A stretch of DNA of 64,000 nt from Vicia villosa (GCF_029867415.1 NW_026705911.1:248001-312000), one strand, 5' to 3'; counted from the first letter of the stretch, positions 22,661-35,884 are shown. Notes: generated by a model from the letters alone, not told the origin. Numbers and translations: made by a program.

Positions 22661-23749
22661 AGTGTTGTACTAAGTTGAATAAGCATATAACACAATCACA
22701 AGTATGAACAAGTACGAACAAATATGAACAAGTACATGAACAAATATGAACAGTTATACATATATGACAAAGTGTGTGTATATAATGGAGTTTATGAAGG
22801 AAATATACCTGTAAGCATGATCCATTTGTATACACAGGGCTCGGGACTTATACTCGGGGAGAAGTCCACTTGAGTTTATTCAAAGCTATGTAAACAGGTA
22901 TTTACAAAGGGGCTTGGGACTTATACCTACATGGAGGCCCGTGGTATATTTTTGGGAAGATTTAAAGAAAACCTTCATTTTTGGTTTGTTATTTAAAGTT
23001 TAGAAAAACAGATTGAGATATGTACAAAAGGCGTACAATGAAATACCTAATTTCATGTACTGGAATGGGTATGTACAAAAGGGCTTGGGACTTATACCTA
23101 CATGGAGGCCCATGGTATATTTACAAAACATGGTTGATCGTTTTATTTACAGACGCGTTGTTTGAAAAAACTGCTTGAAAGTTTGTTTTTTTGAAAGAGT
23201 TTTCTGTATAAAGAAAAATTGTAAAAGGAAAAAGGAGTGGGTCTTATACTCTCTAATATTCGAGAGGCCCCACATCGTTTTGAAAATCAATTGATCAATT
23301 AAAAAGATTTAATCAGTAGTTTCAAAAAGAAATGGTTTATCGTTTTTTTTTTGAAAAGAAACGCGATTGCTCGTTTTAAAAACGATTTGAATTTTGAAAG
23401 AAGTCAATTTAATCAAGATAAACAAAAGATTATCCTCAATTAACACTTATATGATTAGGGTTTGCTTCAAAAAATATTTACAAGTGATTAACTTTGAAAA
23501 TCAAATGAAAAATAATATTTAAAAGTATTAAAATTACTTAAAAACAAGTCATTTTAAAACTATTAAAAAATGTATCAAATAAATATTTTTTGATGATTTT
23601 TTTTGATATTCTTAAAATATATGTGTTAAACAAGAAGTGTGTAAAAAATGAATGAAAAATGAATTAATTTCATTGGTTAAATAATTAATTAAAGTTGTTA
23701 AAGAAAATGAAGAAAAAATAGTGTAAAAAAAATGGTTTGGCCCCTAGGA

Positions 23750-23803
23750 GTGTTGAACTCGTGACCTTGAGGTTATTATCCAAAAACTTGGCCAACTGGA
23801 CCA
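23750..23803 (-). other. tRNA-like A and B boxes in LTR U5
   Basis: Minus strand: TGGTCCAGTTGG (23803-23792) fits the A-box consensus TRGYNNARYNGG and GTTCAACAC (23758-23750) fits the B-box consensus GWTCRANNC, with 33 bases between. It is not a functional tRNA by eye: no clean acceptor stem. A 16-bp perfect palindrome GACCACGCGCGTGGTC abuts it at 23799-23814. Confidence 0.6.
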
Positions 23804-24758
23804 CGCGCGTGGTCTGTTAATACTTGCAACGAATTAAAATATATTTTGAGATGATTTCCAAATTTCAGTTTCAAAAATATGGCGCCAAGAACACAACCCT
23901 AATTTGAATTTGAAAATTCTGAAAACTGGATTGTTTTGATCAAGTGAATAGCCTATCTTGCTCGATTTTCCACAAGGAACATGATGGTATCATTTAATTT
24001 CATTTATTTTCACTCTAAGATCATTAATTTTCTGATGAACACGAAGAACCCTAATTCCCTAATTCAATCTGAAATCGTGTTTGTGCAAGATAATTGGCAA
24101 TTGATTGAGGGTTAATGATCCATGCATGTGCAGAAACAAGATAGTATGGCAGTTTTTCATTTATGATGCATGTATGATAGAGTTTGAAGTTCAAGAGAGC
24201 TTACCTTAAAAATGTCAAAACTGGAAATCGAATTCTGCAAATGAGGGATTCCAGATGTTGTTTCTTGATCTGAACACCTTCAGTGGACCTTATGGAACAT
24301 GTTTGAAGTCTTGGAATGAACTGAAAACCTTTTGATCAGTTTGTGGCACCCGATCTGCAGAGCTATGGTGTGAGGATCGAATTTGATGATTTTGATGTTT
24401 CAGATCATGGATGATGATTGGGATAGTTCATATATGGTACATGGATGGTGTTTGGATGATTAACTTGGTCAGAAATGAGCTTAAATAAAATTTGGCATGA
24501 TAAGTCTCATGTTATGCATATTTGTAAAGTGAGGTAGTGATTTTGAGTTTTAGGTGTTTTTGGGGTGTATGGATGGTTCAAACACATCATATGTGATGTT
24601 TATGGTTTGTGGGAAGCATCACTTTGGTCAGAACTTGCAAGGGATGAAACTTGCATTTTCTCCTCTTTGAAACTTTATGAAACTTGTAATTCAAGAAAGA
24701 AGAGAGAAACCTATCTTTTGTGAGGTTTTGGTGTGAATTTGAATGAGGTAAGGACCTC

Positions 24759-24766
24759 TATTTATA
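24759..24766 (-). promoter_or_regulatory. TATA box of the 5 kb solo LTR
   Basis: Minus strand CCTATAAATAGAGG, about 1.6 kb from the LTR start. Confidence 0.7.
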
Positions 24767-26355
24767 GGCCAAGGTTTCTGAATACAAAGCTTTGCAAGTT
24801 GATCAAGAATTGGTGATTTGGCATTTGAAGATAAAATGGAATCTTTACATTTAATGCACATGGTTAAAAGTGACTAAACCATGGTTAAAACTCTAGCTTC
24901 TTATCCTCTTCCATTCTGATCTCAAATCAGAAAAATATCTCCAATTATTGCATCTATGCATCATTACTTGGATCATTTGGCAAAATGGTTCATAACTTTG
25001 GCAAAATGACTTGAAATTTCAAGTGAAAAGTTCACTAATGTCAAAATTCAAAACCATGGCTACACTCCATATTTTTTCATGCTCTTTGACATTTTGGAAA
25101 GCTCATGTTACACACTTCAAAATCCTAGTTGAAAGTTTCCTCAAGTCTCTTAAGGAAATGGGTGAAAAAGTTCCATGAACTTTGAAGAAAATGAAGTTTT
25201 AAGTGAAATTTTCATAAGATACCAACTTTGAAGCTCCATATCTCTTAAATGGTTGATCTTATGGAAAAAAATTATTTGTGTCAAAGTTGTTTATTGGATC
25301 AAAATCTACAACTTTCATGTTGGAAGTTTTTTTCAGTTTGTAGGTGAAATTTTGAGTTATTCCCCTCCAAAGTTTGGAAGAAACCATGAAAAACACTTAG
25401 AAAAATTTTCTAAGTATGAAAGTCAAACTTTTGACTTTTTGATTCTTGATTGATTTTCTTGATTTTTCTTGATCAAATGACTTCATATATCATATATTGA
25501 TGATTTTTAACTTCAAAAGTCATGGTTGACCAAAATTCCCCAGAAGTCAATGGTGATCTTGTACAGTTGACTTTTTCAGACGAATCGCGTTTCTGGAGAT
25601 TTCAAATGAAACAGGTTATCCTCACCATATGAATGGTATGAATGGATCACATTGAAGCATTAGAGGATATTGAGCCATGGTTTGAGTTGTGGCACCATGT
25701 CCTGATTAAAAAGTCAGTGGTTCAGTGAATTAGGTCAAAAACCCTAATTGTCGACCTGATGAAATTGATGACTGTGAATCTTGAATTGAGATGCAATTTC
25801 CATGGGATATTGTCATAGGGATTATTTGAAGATGATTGAAACCTTTGATTGACTCCCTGGGGATTTTTAGGATTTCCCAAATGTGATCCCTGATTTTTAG
25901 TCCCTGATAGTTCAAAACCCTAATCTGATGATTTGAAATTTCACTGTTGATCAATCCTTGTGTAGGAGATGTCTTGAGCCAATGGATTAGGTCAAAATGA
26001 TGTGCTTGGGGTCTTGAGGTCATGTCCCAAGTCATTAGATCAAATTCTGAGCAAAAGTCAGGAGTATACTGTCTTCAGTCAAAACCCTAATTCAGTCGAT
26101 TCAAAGCTGTTGAGCTTGTTGAAATGAATCTCTGAGGACCAAATGTTGATTATTGATGAAGATGATTCATTTGAGATGAAGGGAGAACAAAACCCTAGTT
26201 GATTGTTGCTTGTACTGATGAGTGATTTCTTGATTAAATCCCTGCTGAGTCACAAGTAGCAAACACAAACTATGCAATTTGTTAGAGATGCAAATGATGC
26301 ATATGCAATGATATGAGGTGGTATCTTAGGTCAAAAATTGGGGTATGACAGTGAC

Positions 26356-27329
26356 CCCAAGACATGCAGTCACCGGAACAGAACTTCTGGTCTCCCTCTC
26401 CGGCGAGACCTTCATCTTCTCCGGCGAGAAGGTTTTCGAACCCTGCAAAATAACAACGAAACGAAAGCCAGCTCCACCCAGATCAACTAAATTGTGTGCC
26501 ACGAATTCAATGGGATGGTTAGTTTGCACCAATAATATCCGTAGCTATGAAAACGAGCATGCATAGGTTTTGTGCCCTAATCATGGCTAACCTCCGTTCC
26601 TACGTCAAAACTTGTGAACGACGAGTCTAAACCGTCCCAAACATCATTATAAGAAGTAATATGCATATAAAACTAAGCAAAGATGCAAGAGATAAGAGTT
26701 TGATTTCTTAAGACTGAACAAACCGTGAACGACTTGTGTGATGCTTTTTCACGTGCTCCAGGCCTGTATATCGGTGGTATCAACTCTTGCGTTTTTTCCT
26801 CCTTCAAACCCTTGTTTTTGGACCTCACCGAACCCCCCCTATGGCTGCAGCATGTTGGTTATATATGGAGAGTAATTTAGGGTTCTAAATGGGCTTGGAC
26901 ATCTTGTGTTTTTTTAGAGAAAGAAGTTTGATAAATCTTATGTATAATTCCTTCTAAAATTGACCTCCTTTATTCATGATCAAGCTCCCACGACTTTAGA
27001 CCTTCATATGATTTTATTTGACCCCTTGGATGATTAAAAATGAAAGCCCCCTGATTTAATTCATATGTCTTGCATTATATTTTATTTATTTTGCATTTAT
27101 ATGAATAAAATTCAAATAAGATATAAATAAAAAATACAAAAAGGATAAGAATAGTTTTGTAGGCTCTTATATATATCAAGGATGTGTTTGAAATATAAAT
27201 TCTAGGCCCATTAGTTAAAGAACCAAGTTTTGAGTAATTAGGGTTTCATGCACATCTTGAAAATCGCCCAACTTCTAAACCATGTATCTCCTTTGTTATT
27301 TGCCCTATGACCATGTTCTATGACCATGT
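26356..27329 (-). repeat. LTR C of the array, part 2, truncated
   Basis: Resumes after the right TSD GTGAC (26351-26355). It lacks about 78 bases present in LTR B near 33060-33140. It stops at the equivalent of 33675 in LTR B, where a deletion joins it to internal sequence through a small duplication. Confidence 0.88.
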
Positions 27330-29794
27330 GCCCTTGATCTCCAGTATATGGAAGACTATCCATAGTGTTCTATCGTTTTGAATTTGAATTCTTCCCATGT
27401 TTGACATGCCTCTGTTTGTTATTGCTTCGAGGTGTTCCCCAAGTCGATTGAACCTTTAGGATGAATGCCCCTAGTTAATAGGATATTCGATTACATGTCC
27501 CTGCGATCCTTGAAATTTTGCCCCTGTTTAGGAGAACCCTCTAGATGTGGTTCCCCCCATTCCAGAGTCTTTATTCGAAATGATCGCCTTTAATTAAACC
27601 AGTCTCAAGATTTCCTTGATGCTAAGTGTATATTCGTAGACGACGTCGTACCCTTCGAAAAGTAATTCCAATGCGATGCGTATGCAAGTTTTGAAGTCGA
27701 AGTCCGTTATGAATTAGGACTGGATGATTAGAAAAGAATGCTTGAAGAAGCGTAGTGGTTAGAAATAGTTTTAACAAACCTTAGGAGTCAGTATAACAAA
27801 TCCTGCTTAATATGCTTTCGTAGTTAACCTTGCCTCAATTAGGACTTTTGAATGTTGTAATTTGGCCTGGTTCACGGTTTTAAGAAACAACAGATATAAG
27901 GCTCAAAGTTTATTTATCCCACCCCTTTCTCATTGATGTTCTCCAGATCCTAAAAATTCGCTTAATCCAATGGATGTGCTTTGTATGTAAGAGAATCGTT
28001 TCGGTTTCGATGTTGAGTAAAAGCCTCAGTAGAGATCCAAGCATTGATGAAAATGTTGTGAAGATCCAAGCATTGATGTGAAGCTTTAATGGTTTAGCAG
28101 TCACAAGATTATCCTTTGTATTTCGCCTTTGTATCCCTTATTTTTGCATGAACCAATTCCTTTGAGTTTGATCCATCGGGATGCCCTGATTTTTGCCTAA
28201 GTCATTTTTGTTTTCTTTTATGAAATTTTCCGTTTTGACTTAGCGGGCGTTTTTTTCTCCTCTTTTCTTTTGAATGCTCCTTTTGATCCTTGGATTTTGA
28301 ATGTTGTGACTGCCATGTTGACTTTGATTTGTATGCTTCAACTTTGATACATACTCGATCTTGAATGATGTATTCAGGAAGAAGATGTTATGAATGTTAT
28401 CTCCATTGCTTCCTCAACCTTGGATGAACGCGAGGAAGAAGATATGCTTGAACCTTTGCTTGAATTGACTGATTCTCTTGACAACCAAAATACACCAATG
28501 GATTAATTGAAATCTACCCTGCCCCTGGTTAAAATCAAGGTTTTTTTGAAAAAGTAGAAACAAACTCCAACTTCTGGCTCGAGGGGATGACGAGGGATTA
28601 ACATCCTTATATCTCCACTGTTTGGGAATTGAAACAATGCCTGTACATCCTCGGTTCGGTCTTACCTCGAAAGCATACGTTTAGCGAGATTTAGTTATTA
28701 GTATTCGTCATTCTCCCTCAATTTTGTTAATAACCCTAAATTTGAAATTGAAATTCGTAGTAGTGAGCGAATGTATTGACTCCAAAACCTGCATGGTCAT
28801 CCCATTAGAATTGCTAATCTGAAGGTACAACTTTTATCCTGAGAAACACTTAGCGATCGTAGGGGTTGAAATTCTGAGCATAACAAAACCTATTAATCCT
28901 AGGGGCAATCTCCTTTGTAAATCTGTTAACCTTGTTTTACTCCTTAGCTCTTTAGACTTGTAGAAGTAAGGGCAACCTCGAATTTTCCTTGGGCATGTCA
29001 AACCTGTCGGGAATAAATTGCTAGCGGTGGGTTTTCGTCGTAGCGGAACTTCATGAGTTTCCTTTGACTGAACCTCTTTTGCTTTTCCTAAGGATAGTAT
29101 CACACCGTTCGTAACCTCCAGAGTTTGTAGATTGATAGAGAGAACCTATGACCCTTTTTGCCCCTTGGTGTGGAGTTAACACACTTCTCCTTCTCTCCAT
29201 CGTATTTATGCATGTTTGTCCAGGATTTTGCCCCAGTTGGACTAATCCTTGCCCCTAGGTTATCGTAGAGCATCCTTGTAAATTTAATATGTTCTAAGAC
29301 GAACCCCTTTATGACTAGATACCCCTTGAGTGCATCTATGAGGGAACTCTTTTGTTGAACTAATCCTTGCTCGATGATAACCTTTGTTGTATTTATGATC
29401 CTGTTACGACAAGGCATGGACATGTGACATGACGAAAGGCATCCTTTTTCCTCCTTGTGAGACCAAGTTCGTTCTCGATAATTTATCCTCCTTTCTCCAT
29501 AGTCTACGATCCTTTTGATTTTTTTGTGAGTCTTGGGAAATCGGCTAGCACGGAACGGGTGGATGCAAGCGAAGATGCAAATGTAAATGTATGACTGCAT
29601 GAAAATGCAAATGCATGCGTATGCGAGAGACTCCTTGTATTGTAACTCCTTGCATGCCATGCAGACGTGTGACATATGATCCTAGGGATAGCCTTAGAGG
29701 CGACATTAGACCCTCGTGGGATCTTTGCAAGATAAATGTTATGACACGCTAAAGGAAATCCCTTAGACTCGAGAGTATGCAGAAGGTAGCGGTT

Positions 29795-30450
29795 GGTGAC
29801 CGTTCAAGACAGTCACCAAGTTTCATGGCCATCGAGAGGTCAATCAATGTGTACCAAATAAGTTGTCCTTGGTGGGAAGGTTCTCTGTGTGGAACACAAC
29901 TTATCTAAGGACGATATCGGATGAAGAGAAATCCCTAGGGATGAAAGACGTAGAGATGGGAATCCAAACCCTACAAGTTAGAGGGTGCGCGGAAACAAGC
30001 ATGGAGTGGCCGTTCAGGACAGTCACTAGATCTCATAGCCATCGAGAGGCCAATCGAACGCATGCTAATGAAGTTGTCCTTCGTATGAGGGATGCGATTT
30101 TTTAGAAGTAGAATCCCTACCGGCTAGGGGACGCGTTATTGGAATCACATGGTGACTGTTCAAAGTAGTCACCGGTCGCATGGCCATCGAGAGGCTAATC
30201 GACGTGCGTAAACGAGGATGTCCTTCGTGGGAGGGACATGTAGTTGTAAGAATACAAGGATATATAAAGAAGGTCCCTACAGGCTAGGGAGTGCGTAGAT
30301 ACAGGCGTGGAGTGACCGTTCATGACAGTCACTAGGTCTCATGGCCATCGAGAGGCCAATCAACGTGCATAGATGGAGGTGTCCTTCGTAGGAAGGACAT
30401 GGTCTTAGAAATAGAGTCCCTGCAGGCCAAGGAACGCGTAGGAGTACCTG
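29795..30450 (-). repeat. Hairpin array in the leader, copy 1
   Basis: Four imperfect repeats of about 145-215 bases. Each holds up to four small hairpins: GGTGAC/GTCACC with an 11-base loop (arms at 29795/29812, 30005/30022, 30151/30168, 30311/30328), TGGCC/GGCCA with a 7-base loop, GTCCTT/AAGGAC, and TCCCTA/TAGGGA. In element sense it lies 0.75-1.4 kb after the PBS. Confidence 0.8.
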
Positions 30451-31193
30451 CAAAATTTAAAATGCAAGGAATTTACAGTATATAAATTGCACATATATAA
30501 TAAGCACGTGAGCACATAAGCCCTAGGTTCATAGGTTCGACGTAACGGCTTAGGGTGCCTACCCTTCCCATTGGTATGTTCTAGAAGGTCTCATGGGGTC
30601 GTTCGTAGCCGCCGAGACTTTTTGTCTCTTTCGATTTTAGAACAACTCATTTATCCATGAGGTTCGAGTTTTAGGGGTAGGTTCCCAGAGAGATCAGCCA
30701 AATATCAAGTCCAGCCCTCAACAAGGTCAAGCCTCGTATCAGACATTTCCGGATATTCAACCCACTCTGAGTGGAATTATAATAAGACTCGTAGGCGATG
30801 TATTTCCCCTCTGGTCTTAAATATAATTCTCACGCTTAGGTTTGACAACAATTTATATATCCCAAGAATGCGATAAAAATACCAAATATTCAATTAACAT
30901 AAATATTTAATCGAATTGATATAAATGAATGAAATTGTAAATGAATAAATAGATAAATAAAGATTTAAATATTTAAACATAAAACCCTAAATCCATAGAA
31001 ATTATAAATAAATATATAAATAAATTTAAATATTTAAATATAAAAAAAAGAAATAAACCTAAATCCTACTCCAAAACCCTAATTTTGGCAAATTTGCCAA
31101 ACCCTAAAAAGTTAGCCATAAACCTAAAAAAGTTTGCCAAAAACCTAAACCCTCTCAAGACTTAGGAGCATAATAATTAACCAAAAGTGTACT

Positions 31194-31211
31194 TCCCCAG
31201 CAGAGTCGCCA
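31194..31211 (-). promoter_or_regulatory. Primer-binding site next to LTR B
   Basis: Minus strand TGGCGACTCTGCTGGGGA, 2 bases from the LTR end. Identical to the PBS at 9535. Confidence 0.85.
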
Positions 31212-32341
31212 GCTGTAGCAACCTGCCCTAAAAATATAGATTTTAGAGTCGCCACCTATTCTGAAGGGCGAATAGGAAACCCTACGCAGTTAAGAAATCT
31301 GGGTAAGTTATTATATTCAGGTCGAGGGAAGGTGTTAGGCACCCTCAACCCTTTCCTATTGGCTTTGAATCTAAGGTAACAGTTTATGGCTAAAAGTTAA
31401 GGTTAATAGCTAAAGAAGTGAATAGGGGAAAAATTGAGATTTTTAGGAAGGGGACTCGCCTTGGTTATCCAAGTGCCTACGTATCTCCTTAGGGAGAATC
31501 AGAGTCAACGTAGTTCGGGCACAGGGTTGTACGCCTTAGAATTTGATATGAATGTGTTGACGGTATTTTGAATTACCGTTTCGCAGTTTTGAAAAGGTAT
31601 TTTGAATTACCTTTGTAGTATTGAAGAGATGAAAATCTGTGGTTTGTGGTTTGATGTGTTTTAGGTTTGGGCGTACAACCCTAATTTGATATGTCACCGC
31701 TAGATGCGATGATCAATAGATTTGATCAGTATAGCTAACGGATTAAGGGGGCATTGCTGGTTACTCAGACCGATAGGTTCGATCGTCGTGGGCAGCAAAT
31801 TAAATGTATTTTAATTTGATAATTAAAATTAATTGTCATTTTATTATTTTATCTCTCGTCTAGTGTGACTAATAGCTTTAGTCGGATCGAGGAGAGAATT
31901 AATCGAAGGTTAATGTTTCGCCAAAGGGGCAATGGGATCGGGCAAACCCTAGTGCGTATGACCTTTCTAGAATTTTTGTGATTATAATAATTAAAAACTA
32001 ATTAAATCGAATAATCGACATAATCGGGCAAATCCTAAATCCTAATTTAATTACATGTAATCCTAATTTAAATAAATTATATACACTAAAATATATTAAT
32101 GTAATTAAACATTTATATAAATAAAATATAAATAACATATATAAAAAAAAATAAAGGAAACCTGGGGTGAGATCCTGTGTGTTGGCTCCCTAGGTGTCCA
32201 TTGTGAATCCTCAACTTTGGGTACGTTAGATCCAGATGGCAGGAGATCCTGTGGCTGGCAACGAGTGTGCATGGTGTGCCACGTATGGGATGGGGCGCTG
32301 GATCCGGGAACATGTATTCACAAAAAAATATTGGAACCTGA

Positions 32342-32396
32342 GGATCGAACCGGTTCCCTCATGATTCTACATCTCCCCTCCTTACCACATAGGCTG
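32342..32396 (-). other. tRNA-like B box with degenerate A box in LTR B
   Basis: B box GTTCGATCC on the minus strand (32350-32342) fits the consensus fully. The A-box position (32396-32385) has three mismatches. Gap 34 bases. Also present in LTR A (B box 41793-41801) and LTR C (21111-21119). Confidence 0.5.
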
Positions 32397-33216
32397 CGTC
32401 AGTCATTCATTTAAATGATACATAATAATTTATAAATACCAATATAAGTTATGAATGGTTGATTCAAACAAAACACCAGACGTGGGCCCCCCATCCATCT
32501 GCGCGAACCAATAGAGAAGAGAGAGAGAGAGAGAGCTTTCTTCGCTGACCCACCAATCACGTTTTCACACGCCTGGAGGGAGACAGAGCGCCCTTTGACC
32601 ATCCATTAAGAGGATGCCACGCGTGACCCCAAGACATGAAGTCACCGGAACAGAACTTCTGGTCTCCCTCTCCGGCGAGACCTTCATCTTCTCCGGCGAG
32701 AAGGTTTTCGAACCCTGCAAAATAACAACGAAACGAAAGCCAGCTCCGCCCAGATCCACTAAATCGTGTGTCACGAATTCAATGGGATGGTTAGTTTGCA
32801 CCAATAATGACCGTAGCTATGAAAACGAGCATGCATAGGTTTTGTGCCCTAATCATGGCTAACCTCCGTTCCTACGTCAAAACTTGTGAACGACGAGTCT
32901 AAACCGTCCCAAACATCATTATAAGAAGTAATATGCATATAAAACTAAGCAAAGATGCAAGAGATAAGAGTTTGATTTCTTAAGACTGAACAAACCGTGA
33001 ACGACTTGTGTGATGCTTTTCCACGTGCTCCAGGCCTGTATATCGGTGGTATCAACTCTTAGAGTTCCCAGGAGTGTGATGGAATGGTTGGAATCAATTG
33101 ATAATGGCTGTAGAGGAAGTTTTATCCGTGCCCTAATTTCTTGCGTTTTTTCCTCCTTCAAACCCTTGTTTTTGGACCTCTCCGAACCCCCCCCCCCTAT
33201 GGCTGCAGCATGTTGG

Positions 33217-33224
33217 TTATATAT
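33217..33224 (-). promoter_or_regulatory. TATA box of LTR B
   Basis: Minus strand CCATATATAACC, about 855 bases from the LTR start. Confidence 0.55.
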
Positions 33225-34689
33225 GGAGAGTAATTTAGGGTTCTAAATGGGCTTGGACATCTTGTGTTTTTTTAGAGAAAGAAGTTTGATAAATCTTATG
33301 TATAATTCCTTCTAAAATTGACCTCCTTTATTCATGATCAAGCTCCCACGACTTTAGACCTTCATATGATTTTATTTGGGCCCTTGGATGATTAAAAATG
33401 AAAGCCCCCTGATTTAATTCATATGTCTTGCATTATATTTTATTTATTTTGCATTTATATGAATAAAATTCAAATAAGATATAAATAAAAAATACAAAAA
33501 GGATAAGAATAGTTTTGTAGGCTCTTATATATCATGGATGTGTTTGAAATATAAATTCTAGGCCCATTAGTTAAAAAACCAAGTTTTGAGTAATTAGGGT
33601 TTCATGCACATCTTAAAAATCGCCCAACTTCTAAACCATGTATCTCCTTTGTTATTTGCCCTATGACCATGTTCTAAGACTTTTTGGAAAGCTCAAAGAG
33701 TCCTCTAAATGTCCTTTTTGGTTTCATCTCTATTGAATCTTCCATGTTCATGTTATGAGCTTTGACCTAAAATGTGTTTTACGTTGATTTTTAAAAGGAC
33801 CTGTAATGTTTTTGTCCATATCTCCCAAATGTTTCATTTCTTGATTTTGGGCCCAACATCAAAGTTGTAGAGAATGAAATTTCCTTAAGAATAGGCTTTG
33901 GTTGGACAATTTCTGACAAACCATGTGAGAGTTATGATCAGTCAAAGTTGGGTTGACTTTTTAGTTAGAAAACCCTGATCTAAACCTTTGAGTAGGAGAG
34001 AGTGACTTGAGTTTAACCATTGAGCCTTGAACCCTTGAAGATGAAATAAGACGGGCATATTTTGGGGTATGACAGCTGCCCCTGTTCAATCTTCTTAAAC
34101 CTGAAGAGTCAGATAGGCACGTCTGCCTATCGTGATCTAAAGGTAAAAGATGATTGGACACTGAAATGCCCTGAAATTTGCATGGGAAGAAGTTCCGTAG
34201 GAGATGGGCTTACAGATGCCACCCAAGGTAAATACCACTCTTTTTGTGAATGTGAACCAGATGCTTTCTGGAAGGAACCCTGTGCTTTGATTGTAGTATG
34301 GCCTAAAAAGGCAACTTGAATTTTATGCAATGTTATGATGCATGCGATGCCTGATGCAGTGAGCTTCTCAAAATAAATGAGAGCCATGTATGTATATGCA
34401 TAATGTATGAATGAGGTATGTTAGTTGAATGATGCATGATTGTCAGTTAAAGTATGTTAGTAGTTCTGAAAAGAAAGATAACACCTTTGATTGTTATTGA
34501 TGGTGTTTTGGAGAATGTCACTGCCGAGGGACTCACGTGATAAACCCAATTGAAGAAACCTTTGAAAATCTTGTTGTAGAACCCTTTGCAAAACCCCTTT
34601 ATTTGAGTGTGAGAGAAAAGAATCGTCCTGCTAAAGCCTGAGTCTTACATAGCACGGACTTGTAAGAGGGATCACTCGTTATGATTCTA

Positions 34690-35440
34690 ACAAGCTCACC
34701 TGCACCAATAGGATCATTTGCGAGGGTTATCGCAAACTCACCTGCACCAATAGGATCATTTGCGAGGGTTATCGCAAACTCACCTGCACCAATAGGATCA
34801 TTTGCGAGGGTTATCGCAAACTCACCTGCACCATTAGGATCGTTTGCGAGGGTTATCGCAAACTCACCTGCACCATTAGGATCGTTTGCGAGGGTTATCG
34901 CAAACTCACCTGCACCATTAGGATCATTTGCGAGGGTTATCGCAAACTCGCCTGCACCAATAGGATCATTTGCAAGGGTTATCGCAAACTCACCTGCACC
35001 ATTCGGATCATTTGCCCTGGTTCGGAAAAATTTCACCTACACCATTTGGATCGTTTGCCCTGGTTCGTACAAATTTCACCTACACCATTTGGATCATTTG
35101 CCCTGGTTCAGACAAATTTCACCTGCACCATTTGGAATTACCTGCCATGGTTCTGACAAGCGTACCTGTATAATATGAATTATTTGCTATAGTTCTAGCA
35201 AACTTACCTGTACCAATAGGAGTCGCTTGCCCTGCTTCGGACAAGCTTACCTGCACCAATAGGAATTATTTGCTATTGTTCTAGCAAACTTACCTGCATG
35301 AAAAGAATTACCTGCCATGGTTCTGACAAGCGTACCTGTATGAGAAGAGATCATTTTCTATAGTTCTAGCAAACTTACCTGTATCAAAGGAATTGCCTGC
35401 CAAGGTTCTGACAAGCGTACCTGCATGAAAAAGATTCACC
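34690..35440 (-). repeat. 42-bp minisatellite in the 3' UTR
   Basis: Eight near-identical 42-base units from 34690 to 35025 (CACCTGCACCAATAGGATCA core), then about ten diverged units to 35440. Because 42 is divisible by 3, both strands stay open here, which explains the repetitive ORFs. Confidence 0.95.
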
Positions 35441-35444
35441 TGTT

Positions 35445-35685
35445 TGGAGACTCACGACTCGAGGGTCGGAGAAAGTAGCATGCCAAATATTCATGACTCG
35501 AGGGTCGGAAGGACACGATATGTTTAGAGACTCACGACTCGAGGGTCGGACATTCACGACTCGAGGGTCGAAAAACACCTCAATCACAACACGAGGGTTG
35601 GAAACTCACGACTTGAGGGTCGGAAAACACACCTATCACAACACAAGGTTTGGAAACTGGCGACTCAAGGGTCGGAAGACTTTTG
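35445..35685 (-). repeat. CACGACTCGAGGGTCGGA repeat cluster
   Basis: About seven copies of the CGACTCGAGGGTCG core at variable spacing (22-60 bases). The core is partly palindromic around CTCGAG. Confidence 0.88.
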
Positions 35686-35884
35686 TAGTATGTGAATGCA
35701 CTAGATGATATGCATATGCTAATGCGTATGTATGTATGCTGATGGTGACGTCAATCCTAAGATTTTATCTCCTTATTGAGCCTGTTTAAACCACGGCTAT
35801 GCTTATGTTGGCTTGGTAATGTTTATGTATGCGGGTAATGCTTATGCTTATGTATATGTTGATTGATGTAACGAGTGGAACGAA

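Larger units (their letters stand above)
21395..26350 (-). mobile_element. Tat/Ogre-type solo LTR, 4956 bp, nested in LTR C
   Basis: On the minus strand it runs TGTCATACCCC to CGCCCGCGACA, with a perfect TSD GTGAC. No PBS or internal region. It has a TATA box at 24759-24766 (minus), tRNA-like boxes at 23750-23803, and two clusters of short tandem repeats (22078-22262 and 22401-22660). No convincing ORF; 23400-25700 is AT-rich and plain. Confidence 0.92.
27330..31213 (-). other. Internal region, copy 1, non-coding
   Basis: Homologous to 36841-40664. In element sense it runs PBS (31211-31194), AT-rich stretch, hairpin array (30450-29750), then plain sequence to the deletion junction at 27330. 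A 191-codon ATG frame on the minus strand (29675-29100) is kept in copy 2, but its differences are about 8 non-silent to 4 silent, so I do not call it a gene. Confidence 0.8.
31214..34074 (-). repeat. LTR B of the array, complete, 2861 bp
   Basis: Minus strand TGTCATACCCC (from 34074) to GGTTGCTACA (31214). TATA region at 33217-33224, tRNA-like boxes at 32342-32396, GA microsatellite near 32516-32535. As the middle LTR it serves as 3' LTR of internal copy 2 and 5' LTR of internal copy 1. Confidence 0.9.

Noticed and set aside
28834..29675. Minus-strand 191-codon and adjoining 89-codon frames, repeated at 38284-39125
   Set aside because: Kept open in both internal copies, but reading the differences in the 191-codon frame by eye gives about 8 non-silent and 4 silent changes, close to neutral. 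No recognisable domain, and the 89-codon frame lacks an ATG start.
32565..32838. 74-79 codon frames on both strands in LTR B, also at 26326-26566 and 42018-42291
   Set aside because: Overlapping frames in opposite directions inside copied LTRs, with no family match; openness is inherited by copying.
34599..35178. Open frames of 145 and 165 codons on both strands with repeated peptides
   Set aside because: They follow from a 42-bp minisatellite, whose unit is divisible by 3.
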